Positions 8,865 through 17,377 of a DNA stretch of 64,000 bases are shown piece by piece; the stretch's first letter is position 1, and each line of letters begins with the position of its first letter. Under the pieces are notes generated by a model. It had not been told where the DNA came from. It saw only the letters and a list, made by a program, of their open reading frames with translations, and ran no database searches. Both the position numbers and the translations under genes were made by a program. Source of the DNA: CAYZQH01 sp050300015 (GTDB lineage Bacteria; Pseudomonadota; Gammaproteobacteria; Pseudomonadales; Cellvibrionaceae); contig JBNKWZ010000005.1 of assembly GCA_050300015.1 (NCBI GenBank), positions 251,942-315,941 on the forward strand. Reading direction: 5' to 3'.

Positions 8865-9434
8865 ATGAAGAGAATTCTTGCAGCATCCTTCCTAAGTAGC
8901 GCCACTGTGTTATTAAGTGGTTGTGGCGAAGAGGCCAAACCCGGTATCGACCCCGCCGTGTATACGGACTCGTTGTTTGCCGTAATGAAGGCCGACCGTA
9001 CCAACTACACAAAATTGATTGTCAAGCGACTCGGCCCCGCAGGCGCAGGCGCGATTAAACCGGACGAACATTGGAAAGACATGGAAAATGGTGCGCCGTT
9101 ACCCGCTCAAATGTTCCGCGCCGGAGCCGAAGCCGTTACAGAGTTAACCGATAAATTTACCTACTCACTACAAAGCCAGTGGCCAATCAACAAGCAGAAC
9201 GCACCTCGCACGGATGTCGAAAAGGCCGGTTTACAATATATTGCAGACCATCCTGGCGACAATTATTATGGTGAGGAGACATTAGGCGGCGTCACATATT
9301 TTACCGCAGTGTATCCGGATGTTGCTGTATCCGACGCATGCACTACTTGTCACAACGAACACAAAGACACCCCCAAAACTGATTTCCAAGTAGGAGAAGT
9401 GATGGGCGGCGTCGTCATTCGCGTGCCACTCTAA
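8865..9434 (+). CDS. DUF3365 family haem-binding lipoprotein
   Basis: 189 residues. The start at 8865 gives a clean lipoprotein signal, MKRILAASFLSSATVLLSGC, with the lipobox cysteine near residue 20; an in-frame upstream ATG at 8817 would overlap the previous gene and bury the signal. The body fits the DUF3365 (Tll0287-like) sensor fold and has one haem c motif, CTTCH, followed by NEHKDTPK near the C-terminus. DUF3365 domains bind haem in periplasmic redox or gas-sensing proteins. Placed between an 11-haem cytochrome and a small cytochrome c, it is probably a redox component or sensor of the same chain. Confidence 0.85.
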   Translation: MKRILAASFLSSATVLLSGCGEEAKPGIDPAVYTDSLFAVMKADRTNYTKLIVKRLGPAGAGAIKPDEHWKDMENGAPLPAQMFRAGAEAVTELTDKFTYSLQSQWPINKQNAPRTDVEKAGLQYIADHPGDNYYGEETLGGVTYFTAVYPDVAVSDACTTCHNEHKDTPKTDFQVGEVMGGVVIRVPL

Positions 9435-9469
9435 GCCTTTTTGACACCTTAAACTGCGGAGAAAAGACT

Positions 9470-9799
9470 GTGCTGCATTTAAAAAAATTTAGCATGATAG
9501 GTTGTTTGATTTTGCTCACCGCCTGCGGTGAAGAAGAGAAAGTCGAAGCGCCCGTGGTCTCCGCCGGCGAACAAATATTCAACAAGAACTGTAAAGTCTG
9601 TCACGCTCAAGGCATTAATGGTGCCCCCATACTCGGCAACAAAGCCATGTGGGGGCCACGAGTGGGCCAAGGGATACCCACATTGACCGAGCACGCCATC
9701 AATGGGTTTGGCCTAATGCCAGCCAAGGGTGGCAAAAAGGATTTATCCGACAGTGATGTCCAATTAGCCGTAGCGTTTATGGTGTCAAAAGCCCAATAA
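9470..9799 (+). CDS. Class I cytochrome c lipoprotein (c5-like)
   Basis: 109 residues from a GTG start at 9470 with a GCGGAG ribosome site upstream; an ATG at 9494 is the alternative. Both give a lipoprotein signal ending LLTAC. The mature part has one haem site, CKVCH, within a short class I domain, and a candidate axial Met in GFGLMPAKGG, as in cytochrome c5/c551-type carriers. It probably shuttles electrons in the periplasm between the multihaem protein and a terminal partner. It lies 35 bases after the DUF3365 gene on the same strand. Confidence 0.88.
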   Translation: MLHLKKFSMIGCLILLTACGEEEKVEAPVVSAGEQIFNKNCKVCHAQGINGAPILGNKAMWGPRVGQGIPTLTEHAINGFGLMPAKGGKKDLSDSDVQLAVAFMVSKAQ

Positions 9800-9854
9800 T
9801 GCCCTGAGGACTGTTCCGATGTTCAGTTTTTTTAACAAGAAAAAGGAGAAACCC

Positions 9855-10208
9855 ATGAGTTTATACGAAAAATTAGGCGGCGCCGCTGCAGTGGATGCGG
9901 CTGTCGATATTTTTTATCGCAAAGTATTGGTGGATGATCGCATTAGCCACTTTTTTGATACTGTGGACATGGAGGCGCAAGCAGCAAAGCAAAAGGCCTT
10001 TTTAACCATGGTATTCGGTGGCCCTAACAGCTATACCGGTAAAGATATGCGTGAGGCCCATAAACATATGAATCTAAACGAGACGCACTTCGATGCCGTG
10101 GTCGAAAATTTGGCCGCTACGCTTACCGAACTTGGTGTTGGCGAGGCCGAAATCAATGAAATTGCAGGCATTGCCAATAGCGTGAAAGACGATATTTTAA
10201 ATCGTTAA
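9855..10208 (+). CDS. glbN: Group 1 truncated haemoglobin
   Basis: 117 residues from ATG 9855, chosen because AAGGAG lies seven bases upstream; an in-frame ATG at 9819 would add twelve Lys/Phe-rich residues and has no such site. Group 1 trHb features are SLYEKLGGAAAVDAAVDIFYRKV with the B10-region Tyr, FGGP, and MREAHKHMNL carrying the proximal His. Truncated globins of this group turn NO plus O2 into nitrate or bind NO/O2. Being last in a series that begins downstream of NsrR-like operators, it supports an NO-defence role. A strong terminator follows. Confidence 0.92.
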   Translation: MSLYEKLGGAAAVDAAVDIFYRKVLVDDRISHFFDTVDMEAQAAKQKAFLTMVFGGPNSYTGKDMREAHKHMNLNETHFDAVVENLAATLTELGVGEAEINEIAGIANSVKDDILNR

Positions 10209-10224
10209 GTGCATTGCGTTTATC

Positions 10225-10255
10225 AAAGCCGTTCGAATTCGATCGGCTTTTTATT
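10225..10255 (+). terminator. Intrinsic terminator after the globin gene
   Basis: Stem AAAGCCG paired with CGGCTTT around a TTCGAATTCGA core that can extend the stem, followed by TTATT. It ends the 5457-10208 series and separates it from the ferredoxin-reductase gene. Confidence 0.8.
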
Positions 10256-10371
10256 CTTTGCAATTTTACGCTTTATTATCCTGCACCAGGATGCATGCTA
10301 GCTTAAGCGGTTAGCCGAAACGCTTAACGGCTACGCTAAAAAATATTTTCACTCACCTGTCTAGGCCCCCT

Positions 10372-11352
10372 ATGCCAACGTTGTTTTACAATGGCCAGTC
10401 GTTTACATGTGACGAGAACGAAACCGTCCTCGACGCACTGCTCCGTCAAGAACAGAACATTCCACACGGTTGCAAAGCCGGTGCGTGCCAATCATGCTTG
10501 ATGAAATTAAGCCAGCCGGATATCGCTTTACCTGCTGCGGCACAAGTCGGATTAAAAGCCTCGCAGAAGTCATTGGGGTATTTTTTAAGTTGTTGCTGCA
10601 CCCCCCAAAGTGACTTGACCCTTGAACGGGGCACAGAGGGCACAACCCAAGTCAGCGCCAAACTGATAAATAAACTGCTGCTGTCACCAACAATTTTGCA
10701 ACTACAGCTAGAAGCACCCCTAGCATTTCAAGCGGGGCAATACATTAACATTTGGCTGGACAACACCCACGTACGCAGTTACTCCATCGCGAGCCTCCCT
10801 TCAGAAAACCTGCTAGAACTGCACGTCAAATTAATTGACGGCGGCAAATTTAGCCAAATGGCCAAAACCGAATTACAGCCAGGCGACACTCTGACGCTAC
10901 AAGGCCCCATGGGTGATTGCATCTATGCCACCGACACGCCAACCGAGCCGCTATTATTGGTGGGCATTGGCACAGGCCTCGCCCCCCTACTCGGCATCAT
11001 CAAAGACGCCCTAGCACAAAATCACACCGGTGACATTCACCTGGTGTTGGGTGCAAAAACCTCTGACGGGTTTTACCATCAACAAAACCTCATCGCCCTC
11101 AGCCGGCAACACGCAAATTTACAGGTGCATTTTATTGCACAAACGGTTTATCCCACCGAGACTGCATTGCCAGGCTTGATTGAAGGTGACCTCTACCAAT
11201 GGGTCAAAGCCCAACACCCCAACACCCAGGGTTATCGTGTTTTCCTCTGTGGGGCAGAAAGCTTTGTACGCAAAATGAAAAAGCAGTGTTTTTTAACGGG
11301 CACAGCCATGAACCAAATACACGCGGATGCTTTTTTGCCCTGTACTTATTAA
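10372..11352 (+). CDS. [2Fe-2S] ferredoxin-FAD/NAD(P)H oxidoreductase
   Basis: 326 residues. An N-terminal plant-type ferredoxin domain (about 1-85) has ligands in GCKAGACQSC and a fourth Cys in LSCCCTP. It is followed by an FNR-like domain with the flavin motif VRSYSIAS and nucleotide-binding GIGTGLAPLLGI. This architecture is that of phenol-hydroxylase P5/AscD-type reductases, which carry electrons from NAD(P)H to an oxygenase or other acceptor. No oxygenase gene is adjacent. It could serve the preceding cytochrome/globin series (for example globin reduction), but the terminator between them argues for separate expression. The stop codon lies inside a 32-bp palindrome. Confidence 0.85.
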   Translation: MPTLFYNGQSFTCDENETVLDALLRQEQNIPHGCKAGACQSCLMKLSQPDIALPAAAQVGLKASQKSLGYFLSCCCTPQSDLTLERGTEGTTQVSAKLINKLLLSPTILQLQLEAPLAFQAGQYINIWLDNTHVRSYSIASLPSENLLELHVKLIDGGKFSQMAKTELQPGDTLTLQGPMGDCIYATDTPTEPLLLVGIGTGLAPLLGIIKDALAQNHTGDIHLVLGAKTSDGFYHQQNLIALSRQHANLQVHFIAQTVYPTETALPGLIEGDLYQWVKAQHPNTQGYRVFLCGAESFVRKMKKQCFLTGTAMNQIHADAFLPCTY

Positions 11353-11379
11353 CCCGGCAATGAATATTGTCGGGTTAAT
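11348..11379. repeat. Solo palindrome of repeat family 2 (possible terminator)
   Basis: A 32-base near-perfect palindrome, ATTAACCCGGCAAT then GA then ATATTGTCGGGTTAAT. It matches the palindromic end of the two family-2 elements but has no element body. It contains the TAA stop of the ferredoxin-reductase gene and could fold into a hairpin ending that transcript, although no clear T-run follows. Confidence 0.7.
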
Positions 11380-11462
11380 AAGTCACCTCAGACAAAACCC
11401 TACTTGCGCACCCTTCCACCAATAAGCTACGGTTACCCTTTTTAGCCTTGGAGACAACAAGG

Positions 11463-12464
11463 GTGCACTCTTTAAACCGCGTTTACCCCCAAACTCGCTT
11501 ACGACGCAATCGATTCAGTCAGTTTTCACGTCGATTGGTGTCGGAGCACACATTAACAAGCGCTGACTTTATCTATCCTGTATTTGTCATTGAAGGTAAA
11601 GGGTCCAGCCCCGTCGACGCCATGCCGGGCATCGAACGACTGAGCATCGATGCGTTGTGTGCAGAAGTGGAACAACTGTTGGCACTAGGAATACCGGCCA
11701 TCGCACTGTTTCCGAATATCGATGCCTCCCTGAAAACCCTTGATGGCAGCCATGCCTTCAATCCCGAGGGGCTGGTGCCGCGTGCGGTCAGAGCGGTCAA
11801 AGCCCGCTTTCCTGAAATGGGCATCATCTGTGACGGCGCGCTTGACCCCTACACCACGCACGGGCAAGACGGCATTATTGATGAGACCGGTTACGTTCTA
11901 AACGATATCACCGTGGAAGCCCTTTGCCGACAAGCCGTTGTCTGTGCAGAAGCGGGGGCAGACGTGATTGCCCCGTCCGACATGATGGATGGCCGCGTGG
12001 GGCAAATTCGTATCGCACTGGATGAACAACGCCATATCAATACGCAAATCATGGCGTACTCGGCAAAATATGCCTCCGGCTACTACGGCCCTTTTAGGGA
12101 CGCCGTCGGCTCGGCCACTAACCTCGGCAAAAGTAACAAATTCAATTACCAAATGGACCCCGCCAACACCGATGAAGCCCTCCATGAAATCGCCATGGAT
12201 TTGAACGAAGGCGCAGATATGGTGATGGTAAAGCCCGGTATGCCTTATTTGGATATTGTGCAGCGCACACGGTCCGAATTTGGTGTACCCACCTTTGTGT
12301 ATCAGGTGAGCGGCGAATACACCATGCACAAACTGGCCATACAAGCCGGTGCGCTCGCACCCAATATTATATTGGAATCACTTTTATGCATTAAACGCGC
12401 AGGCGCCAGTGGTATACTGACGTACTTCGCCAAAGAAGCTGCAAGGATGCTAAAAGCCGACTAA
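11463..12464 (+). CDS. hemB: Porphobilinogen synthase (delta-aminolevulinic acid dehydratase)
   Basis: Condenses two 5-aminolevulinates to porphobilinogen in haem synthesis. 333 residues from GTG 11463, which has GGAG nine bases upstream; a TTG at 11448 is an alternative. Active-site lysines are in AYSAKYASGYYGPF and MVMVKPGMPYLD. The metal site reads GALDPYTTHGQDG, lacking the cysteine triad of zinc enzymes, so it is of the Mg-dependent Pseudomonas-like type. Lying just beyond a series of haem proteins, it may help meet haem demand, but it is spaced from them and probably has its own promoter. Confidence 0.95.
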   Translation: MHSLNRVYPQTRLRRNRFSQFSRRLVSEHTLTSADFIYPVFVIEGKGSSPVDAMPGIERLSIDALCAEVEQLLALGIPAIALFPNIDASLKTLDGSHAFNPEGLVPRAVRAVKARFPEMGIICDGALDPYTTHGQDGIIDETGYVLNDITVEALCRQAVVCAEAGADVIAPSDMMDGRVGQIRIALDEQRHINTQIMAYSAKYASGYYGPFRDAVGSATNLGKSNKFNYQMDPANTDEALHEIAMDLNEGADMVMVKPGMPYLDIVQRTRSEFGVPTFVYQVSGEYTMHKLAIQAGALAPNIILESLLCIKRAGASGILTYFAKEAARMLKAD

Positions 12465-12571
12465 TACTGGTGCTTATTAACCCAACCGACGATTTAGCCG
12501 CCGTTTCCAACCACATTGGTGACCAAACTCGTAGGCCACACTGAATCGTCACAACACGCAGCTTTCGTACT

Positions 12572-13069
12572 ATGCTAACACTGCCTGAATGCTCTCAAGC
12601 CAGTGCCAGCAATGGAATGTGGTTTGTTTTTCAAGATGGAGACGACATTATCCATGCGTGGGGGTCCTATTGGACTGGGCTCGAGCGCCTGTTTCTGAAT
12701 GGCGTATTAAAGGTACAAACCACTGCACGCAACCAACCCATTGAGTTTGCCAGTGCCAACCACCTCTTTCGCGTGGAGCTTTGCCCCAAAATGCTGGCCA
12801 TAGGCCAGCTAAAATGTACGCTTTTTAAGGACGGTGAACCACACGTCACCATTCGCAGTAAGCGACGCAAGGTGATCAATACGCGCCCAATCATTTCCCA
12901 TATTGCGGCCTGCGGTTTATTCGGTTTGGTGGCAGGTTTCTTTGAGCTGCCCTTATGGTCCGTGCTCTCCTGTTTTATGCTGTCGTTTGGTATCACTTTA
13001 CTGTCCAACGCCAAAACCGATACTTTTGTCATTGATCAATGCAGCAACAATCCCGTCACCGCTTTATAG
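12572..13069 (+). CDS. Hypothetical membrane protein with two C-terminal helices
   Basis: 165 residues, not recognised. The N-terminal 100 residues are soluble-looking, including WFVFQDGDDIIHAWGSYWTG and basic RSKRRKVIN. They are followed by two hydrophobic helices (about 109-127 and 129-147) and a short polar tail. It could be a small inner-membrane protein with a cytoplasmic head. The start may instead be the ATG at 12617. It stands alone between hemB and a Gfo/Idh/MocA gene. Confidence 0.6.
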   Translation: MLTLPECSQASASNGMWFVFQDGDDIIHAWGSYWTGLERLFLNGVLKVQTTARNQPIEFASANHLFRVELCPKMLAIGQLKCTLFKDGEPHVTIRSKRRKVINTRPIISHIAACGLFGLVAGFFELPLWSVLSCFMLSFGITLLSNAKTDTFVIDQCSNNPVTAL

Positions 13070-13202
13070 CTGACCAGCGTTTTTTGATGAGTTTTCCCCG
13101 GCCTCCCACACTTTGACAAAGGCGTCTCGATCGCTTTACATATCAAACACTTTTTGATCTGATGGCGCATCTCAAGAAGGCACAGACAACGAGGAGCGTG
13201 CA

Positions 13203-14213
13203 ATGAAAACCATTCGATGGGGTGTGTTAAGCACCGCAGATATCGGCCTGAATAAAGTGATCCCTGCCACCCAAAAAGCCCTGCATTGTGAAGTGGTGGC
13301 CATATCCTCGCAATCACTGGAGAAGGCCCAGCAGGCGGCAAAAACCTTGGGCATTGCCAAAGCGTATGGCAGCTACGACGAACTGTTGCAAGACCCAGAC
13401 ATCGACGCCATCTACAACCCCCTGCCCAATCATTTGCATATCGAATGGACACAAAAAGCGCTCTTGGCGGGCAAACATGTTTTGTGTGAAAAACCTTTTT
13501 GTCTATCACCTGCTGAACTAGCGCCCTTAATCCAAACTCAGCAAGACACAGGATTATTGGTGAGTGAAGCCTTTATGATTAAAGCTGCACCCCAATGGCG
13601 CCAAGTCTTAAATTGGGTGCGCGAAGGCACACTGGGACAGGTGCAGGCGATTCAAGGCAGTTTTTTCTATCGCAACCTCGACCCCACCAACATTCGCAAC
13701 CGTGTTGAAACGTTGGGTGGCACTATGATGGACATTGGTTGCTACCCACTGATTGTCGCACGAATGGTGTTTGATGCTGAACCTCAGAAGGTCATGGCAT
13801 TAATGGACGTCGACCCCCAGTTTAATACCGACCGACTCACCTCCGCTATCTTGCAATTTGAGAAAGGGCAATGCACCTTTACCGCGGGCACACAAACCAG
13901 TGCTTTTCAGAGAGTGACCCTATTCGGAACAGAAAAGCATTTAGAGATACGCGTACCCTTTAATGCCCCCAACGATCGAAAAACACAAGTGTGGATGCAC
14001 GAAGGGGATATACTACAGCCCTACAGTGAAGTGTTCGAATTTGACGTGTGTGACCAATATACGGCTCAAGCGGAGGACTTTGCCAAGGCCATACTGGAGG
14101 GGCGCACACCCTTGATGCCGCTATCCGATAGCGCCCATCAGGCCGCCGCCATAGAAGCGCTTTTCGCCTCAGCGAAAAGCGGTACATGGGTAAGCCCAAA
14201 CCCCTCGCTTTAA
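13203..14213 (+). CDS. Gfo/Idh/MocA family oxidoreductase
   Basis: 336 residues. An N-terminal Rossmann domain begins RWGVLSTADIGLNKVIPA, and the family motif CEKPFCLSPAEL carries the catalytic-loop Lys-Pro. A C-terminal substrate domain includes SEAFMIKAAPQW and GGTMMDIGCYPL. Family members are NAD(P)-dependent sugar or polyol dehydrogenases, such as glucose-fructose oxidoreductase and xylose dehydrogenase. The substrate cannot be named from sequence. GAGGAG lies eight bases before the start. No sugar-utilisation operon surrounds it. Confidence 0.88.
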   Translation: MKTIRWGVLSTADIGLNKVIPATQKALHCEVVAISSQSLEKAQQAAKTLGIAKAYGSYDELLQDPDIDAIYNPLPNHLHIEWTQKALLAGKHVLCEKPFCLSPAELAPLIQTQQDTGLLVSEAFMIKAAPQWRQVLNWVREGTLGQVQAIQGSFFYRNLDPTNIRNRVETLGGTMMDIGCYPLIVARMVFDAEPQKVMALMDVDPQFNTDRLTSAILQFEKGQCTFTAGTQTSAFQRVTLFGTEKHLEIRVPFNAPNDRKTQVWMHEGDILQPYSEVFEFDVCDQYTAQAEDFAKAILEGRTPLMPLSDSAHQAAAIEALFASAKSGTWVSPNPSL

Positions 14214-14274
14214 CCTTAAAACGGCGACGTTTACGCCATCCAACTTGAGCCCTGCATTGGCGAGCCCCAGGGGG

Positions 14275-16005
14275 CTACGCCATCTTAGCCGCGGCCTCAT
14301 CAATATAGCGTTTGCGCCGACTCGGCTTGAGTTTATGCAAATCCGCCATACACAGCCCATCCAAGCAATCTCCAAAGTCTGGGTCGATGCTGAAAGCCAA
14401 GGATTGAAAGCCCCCACCCTCAAATAGCGCCGCATATTGTTTGAACAATACCGGGAGTTTAAAACCTGCCTCAGTAAAAGCCCGCTGCATCAGATCAAAA
14501 GCCGCTTCACGCTCTAAGCCCTCGAATTGAGCCTGCAAACGCCTGTTAGCCAGCTCATCCATCTCATAGGGTTGCAAGGCTTGAACGTAGGTGTGCTCAC
14601 AACGATGATAGGTTTGATAAAAAACCACCAATAGATCTACCAACTCCCGCGGATACTCAGCACTCATACTTACGGGCCCAATCAAATAACGCACCTCAGG
14701 ATGGTGAGCCAAATAGGCGCCAATGCCTTGCCACAAATAGTCCAGGCTTGCCTTACCCCAGTAGGCTGGGTTAACAAAACTTCTGCCAAGCTCCACACTT
14801 TGTGCCAGGCATTGCTCAAACTCTGGCTTAAATGTATAGAGTGAGCGCGTGTAAAATCCCCGCTCACCTTTAGCGGACAAAATGGCTTTGCCCTCACCAA
14901 TACGGTAAGCTCCTGCAATCTCCAAGCGCTCTAAGTCCCACAACACCAAGTGTCTATAATGGGAATCAAACTCGTCCAAATCACAACGTGACCCCGTACC
15001 TTCACCAACCTTGCGAAACGTTACTTCTCGTAAGCGCCCGATTTCTCTCATCACCGCAGAATTGGGCGCACTGTCAAAAAGGTAGATGCGATTATTGTCA
15101 CGGGTTTGACCCAGTAATTGCGCACTTTTTAACTCTTCTTGAAGTTCCTGCCTGTCTTCTGGGTGGGCCACCGTCCGCTCGGTGACAAACATGGGATTGC
15201 GACGCTGCCCAACTTTATACAAGTGCCTTTTCAAACGTTTGACCAGCGTTTTATCCGTAATCTCTTTCGATTTTAAAGAGGAAGGCGGAATCAATTCTCC
15301 CACTTTAAATTGAATAACACGTGAATGCTTGTTAAACATCTCATGTGCTAATAACGCAGTGCCCAGAGGCTTAAACAGCATGGAGGCACCGTAAAACAAT
15401 AGTGAATTTTTAGCCGAGATGTGAACAGGCAGAACCGGCGCGTTTGTACGCCGGGCAAAATGTAAAAATCCCGGCCGCCATTTTAAATCCCTCACGCCGG
15501 TTGGGCGTGCGCGCGAAACTTCGCCGGCTGGAAACACAATTAGGGCTTCTTCACGTTCGAGTGCGGCCAGCGCAGCCTTGATACTTTTACGCGCACCAGC
15601 AGCGCCTATATTGTCCAACGGTACCAGCAAAGGGTGCAGCCCGGAAAAGGCCATTAGCATATCGTTGGCCACGATTTTCACGTCGGCGCGTACTTCGCTA
15701 ACCAATCGCAGAATGGCCAACCCATCCAAAGAACCAATGGGATGATTGGCAATAATCACCACACGACCTTCGGCGGGAATATTGGCGCGATCACGCGCCG
15801 ACACTGAATAGCTAAAATTAAAATACTCAAACACTGCATCAATAAACTCAAAACTGTGTTTGGTGTTGTGATGTTTCAAAAAATCGTTGACTTGATCCTG
15901 ATGCAGTAATTTTTTTAAGAAATCCACGGTAGGTTTGCGAATAATCTTAGGCTGATTCGCAAACTTGGGAAATTTATTAACAACGGCTTGCTCTACATTA
16001 ATCAT
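14275..16005 (-). CDS. Bifunctional acyltransferase, OlsF-like (PlsC-type plus GNAT-type)
   Basis: 576 residues. The N-terminal half is a lysophospholipid acyltransferase domain with the NHX4D motif as NHPIGSLDG, a later FPAGEVSRARP block and VLPVHI. The C-terminal half (about 310-560) resembles the OlsB-type GNAT N-acyltransferase/haemolysin family (RLREVTFRKVGEGTG, FDSHYRHLVLWD, ELGRSFVNPAYWGKASLDYLW). This order matches OlsF, in which one domain N-acylates ornithine and the other O-acylates the lyso-lipid. Ornithine-lipid synthesis at the inner membrane is the best guess; substrates other than ornithine are possible. A CCCTGG/CCAGGG inverted repeat lies just upstream at 16025-16046. Confidence 0.8.
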   Translation of the reverse strand: MINVEQAVVNKFPKFANQPKIIRKPTVDFLKKLLHQDQVNDFLKHHNTKHSFEFIDAVFEYFNFSYSVSARDRANIPAEGRVVIIANHPIGSLDGLAILRLVSEVRADVKIVANDMLMAFSGLHPLLVPLDNIGAAGARKSIKAALAALEREEALIVFPAGEVSRARPTGVRDLKWRPGFLHFARRTNAPVLPVHISAKNSLLFYGASMLFKPLGTALLAHEMFNKHSRVIQFKVGELIPPSSLKSKEITDKTLVKRLKRHLYKVGQRRNPMFVTERTVAHPEDRQELQEELKSAQLLGQTRDNNRIYLFDSAPNSAVMREIGRLREVTFRKVGEGTGSRCDLDEFDSHYRHLVLWDLERLEIAGAYRIGEGKAILSAKGERGFYTRSLYTFKPEFEQCLAQSVELGRSFVNPAYWGKASLDYLWQGIGAYLAHHPEVRYLIGPVSMSAEYPRELVDLLVVFYQTYHRCEHTYVQALQPYEMDELANRRLQAQFEGLEREAAFDLMQRAFTEAGFKLPVLFKQYAALFEGGGFQSLAFSIDPDFGDCLDGLCMADLHKLKPSRRKRYIDEAAAKMA

Positions 16006-16123
16006 AACTCACCACTCAACTTTGCCCTGGCAAAGCAATACCAGGGTGGCATTTAAGGCAATAGCCCGCTGCGTGGAGAGTAGAACCGAGTTTTGACGGA
16101 GTGATTACACTAATTTGACACTT

Positions 16124-17233
16124 TTATGATGACGCTTCAGCCTTTAGCTGTTGGTGTTGCGCCTCGAGCGCTGCAGCATAGGGTTGCTTGATGCCTCTTA
16201 CCCAAAACACGCCCGATTCAATCTCTTCAATATCCAAACGCGCGGCAACCCATTCGCTAATTTCAATCGCCTCAAAAAACAACCCTTCGCGCTGCAGCGT
16301 TTGAAGGTAACCTCTAGTGGCTGCCACCATATGAAGCTTGAAGCGAATTTTGTGATCTTTTAACAAATTTTGCAGAAGGTGCGCCGCGCATAAGGTTTGA
16401 AAAAGGGCTTCGTCCTCTCCCGAAGAAGCATAAAACACCCAGTCTCCCTCCCCCTTTTCTCTATTGGGGTTGCGCTTTGCGCCGTACACTTGCATAACAT
16501 CTCGCACATGCTGCTCGTATTGCGCACTCACTTTCTCATACCAATGCTCACTGAGCTGCTGTGAAAGCGCCTTGGCGTTCACCGGGTTAACACTGAGAAA
16601 GCAACGCGCCATATGGGCTTGATCCGGTAACTCACTGGCATCGGGCTCATCCTGTGCAAAGGCTGGCTCCGCGTCGGGCGCTTGTGGTCGGGTCGGTGCG
16701 CGCCTTGGCCGACTGGCCAGCTGCCAGAAGCTGCCATAACTTTCGTAGAGGGATAAAGCTACCATAATCAGCAACAGCACCGCCGTACCACCGACGGCCC
16801 ATCGAACCGCCTGATCGCCGCTAAAGTCCTCTGAAATCTCAACCGTAAGGCGGCCCGCATAATTATTCTTGAGTGGAATTGGGGCATTAAAGGTTTGGGT
16901 AGAACCCTGCCAATCGGCTTCACCGGCTTGCACCATTAAAATGTCATCCACATCTTTTATGGCTGCGAACACCACTCGGTCTTGTGCCACCACGTCTCGA
17001 AGTAAGGCGTGCAACGCCACCAAGTCTCTGTTGACAGCAGAATCCGCTGCACGCACGGCGGTCAAATTGACCAATGCCGCACCGAATTCTTCAAACAACT
17101 GATCAGACTGTTGCTTGGCGCGCTCACCAATGGCGAACGCAGACAATAAGAGCCCCAACAACGCCCCGATACTCAACCCCAATATCGGAGGGCATTGCTT
17201 AAACCGAACAATCGGGTAAACCCATTTTTGCAT
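16124..17233 (-). CDS. YtjB/Smp-like inner-membrane protein
   Basis: 369 residues from ATG 17233; an extension to TTG 17293 is less likely. A first membrane helix lies at about 20-40 (LGLSIGALLGLLLSAFA) and a second at about 146-166. A periplasmic loop of about 100 residues lies between them, and a cytoplasmic C-terminal part ends FWVRGIKQPYAAALEAQ. The helix-loop-helix layout and the divergent position next to serB match E. coli YtjB (Smp) and its Pseudomonas relatives. The acidic/proline stretch at about 175-200 is probably a linker. Function unknown. Confidence 0.7.
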   Translation of the reverse strand: MQKWVYPIVRFKQCPPILGLSIGALLGLLLSAFAIGERAKQQSDQLFEEFGAALVNLTAVRAADSAVNRDLVALHALLRDVVAQDRVVFAAIKDVDDILMVQAGEADWQGSTQTFNAPIPLKNNYAGRLTVEISEDFSGDQAVRWAVGGTAVLLLIMVALSLYESYGSFWQLASRPRRAPTRPQAPDAEPAFAQDEPDASELPDQAHMARCFLSVNPVNAKALSQQLSEHWYEKVSAQYEQHVRDVMQVYGAKRNPNREKGEGDWVFYASSGEDEALFQTLCAAHLLQNLLKDHKIRFKLHMVAATRGYLQTLQREGLFFEAIEISEWVAARLDIEEIESGVFWVRGIKQPYAAALEAQHQQLKAEASS

Positions 17234-17377
17234 ACGTTTTTCACTTCTCAAATTAAGAGCCAAGACACTGGCCCCAGCACGGACCCGCGGCAAGCCAACC
17301 CGCGCCCCTTAAACATTTTGCGCCACACGGCGGAATCAAGGATAATCGCCGGCTGATCAAAAACCAGAAGATAACTC

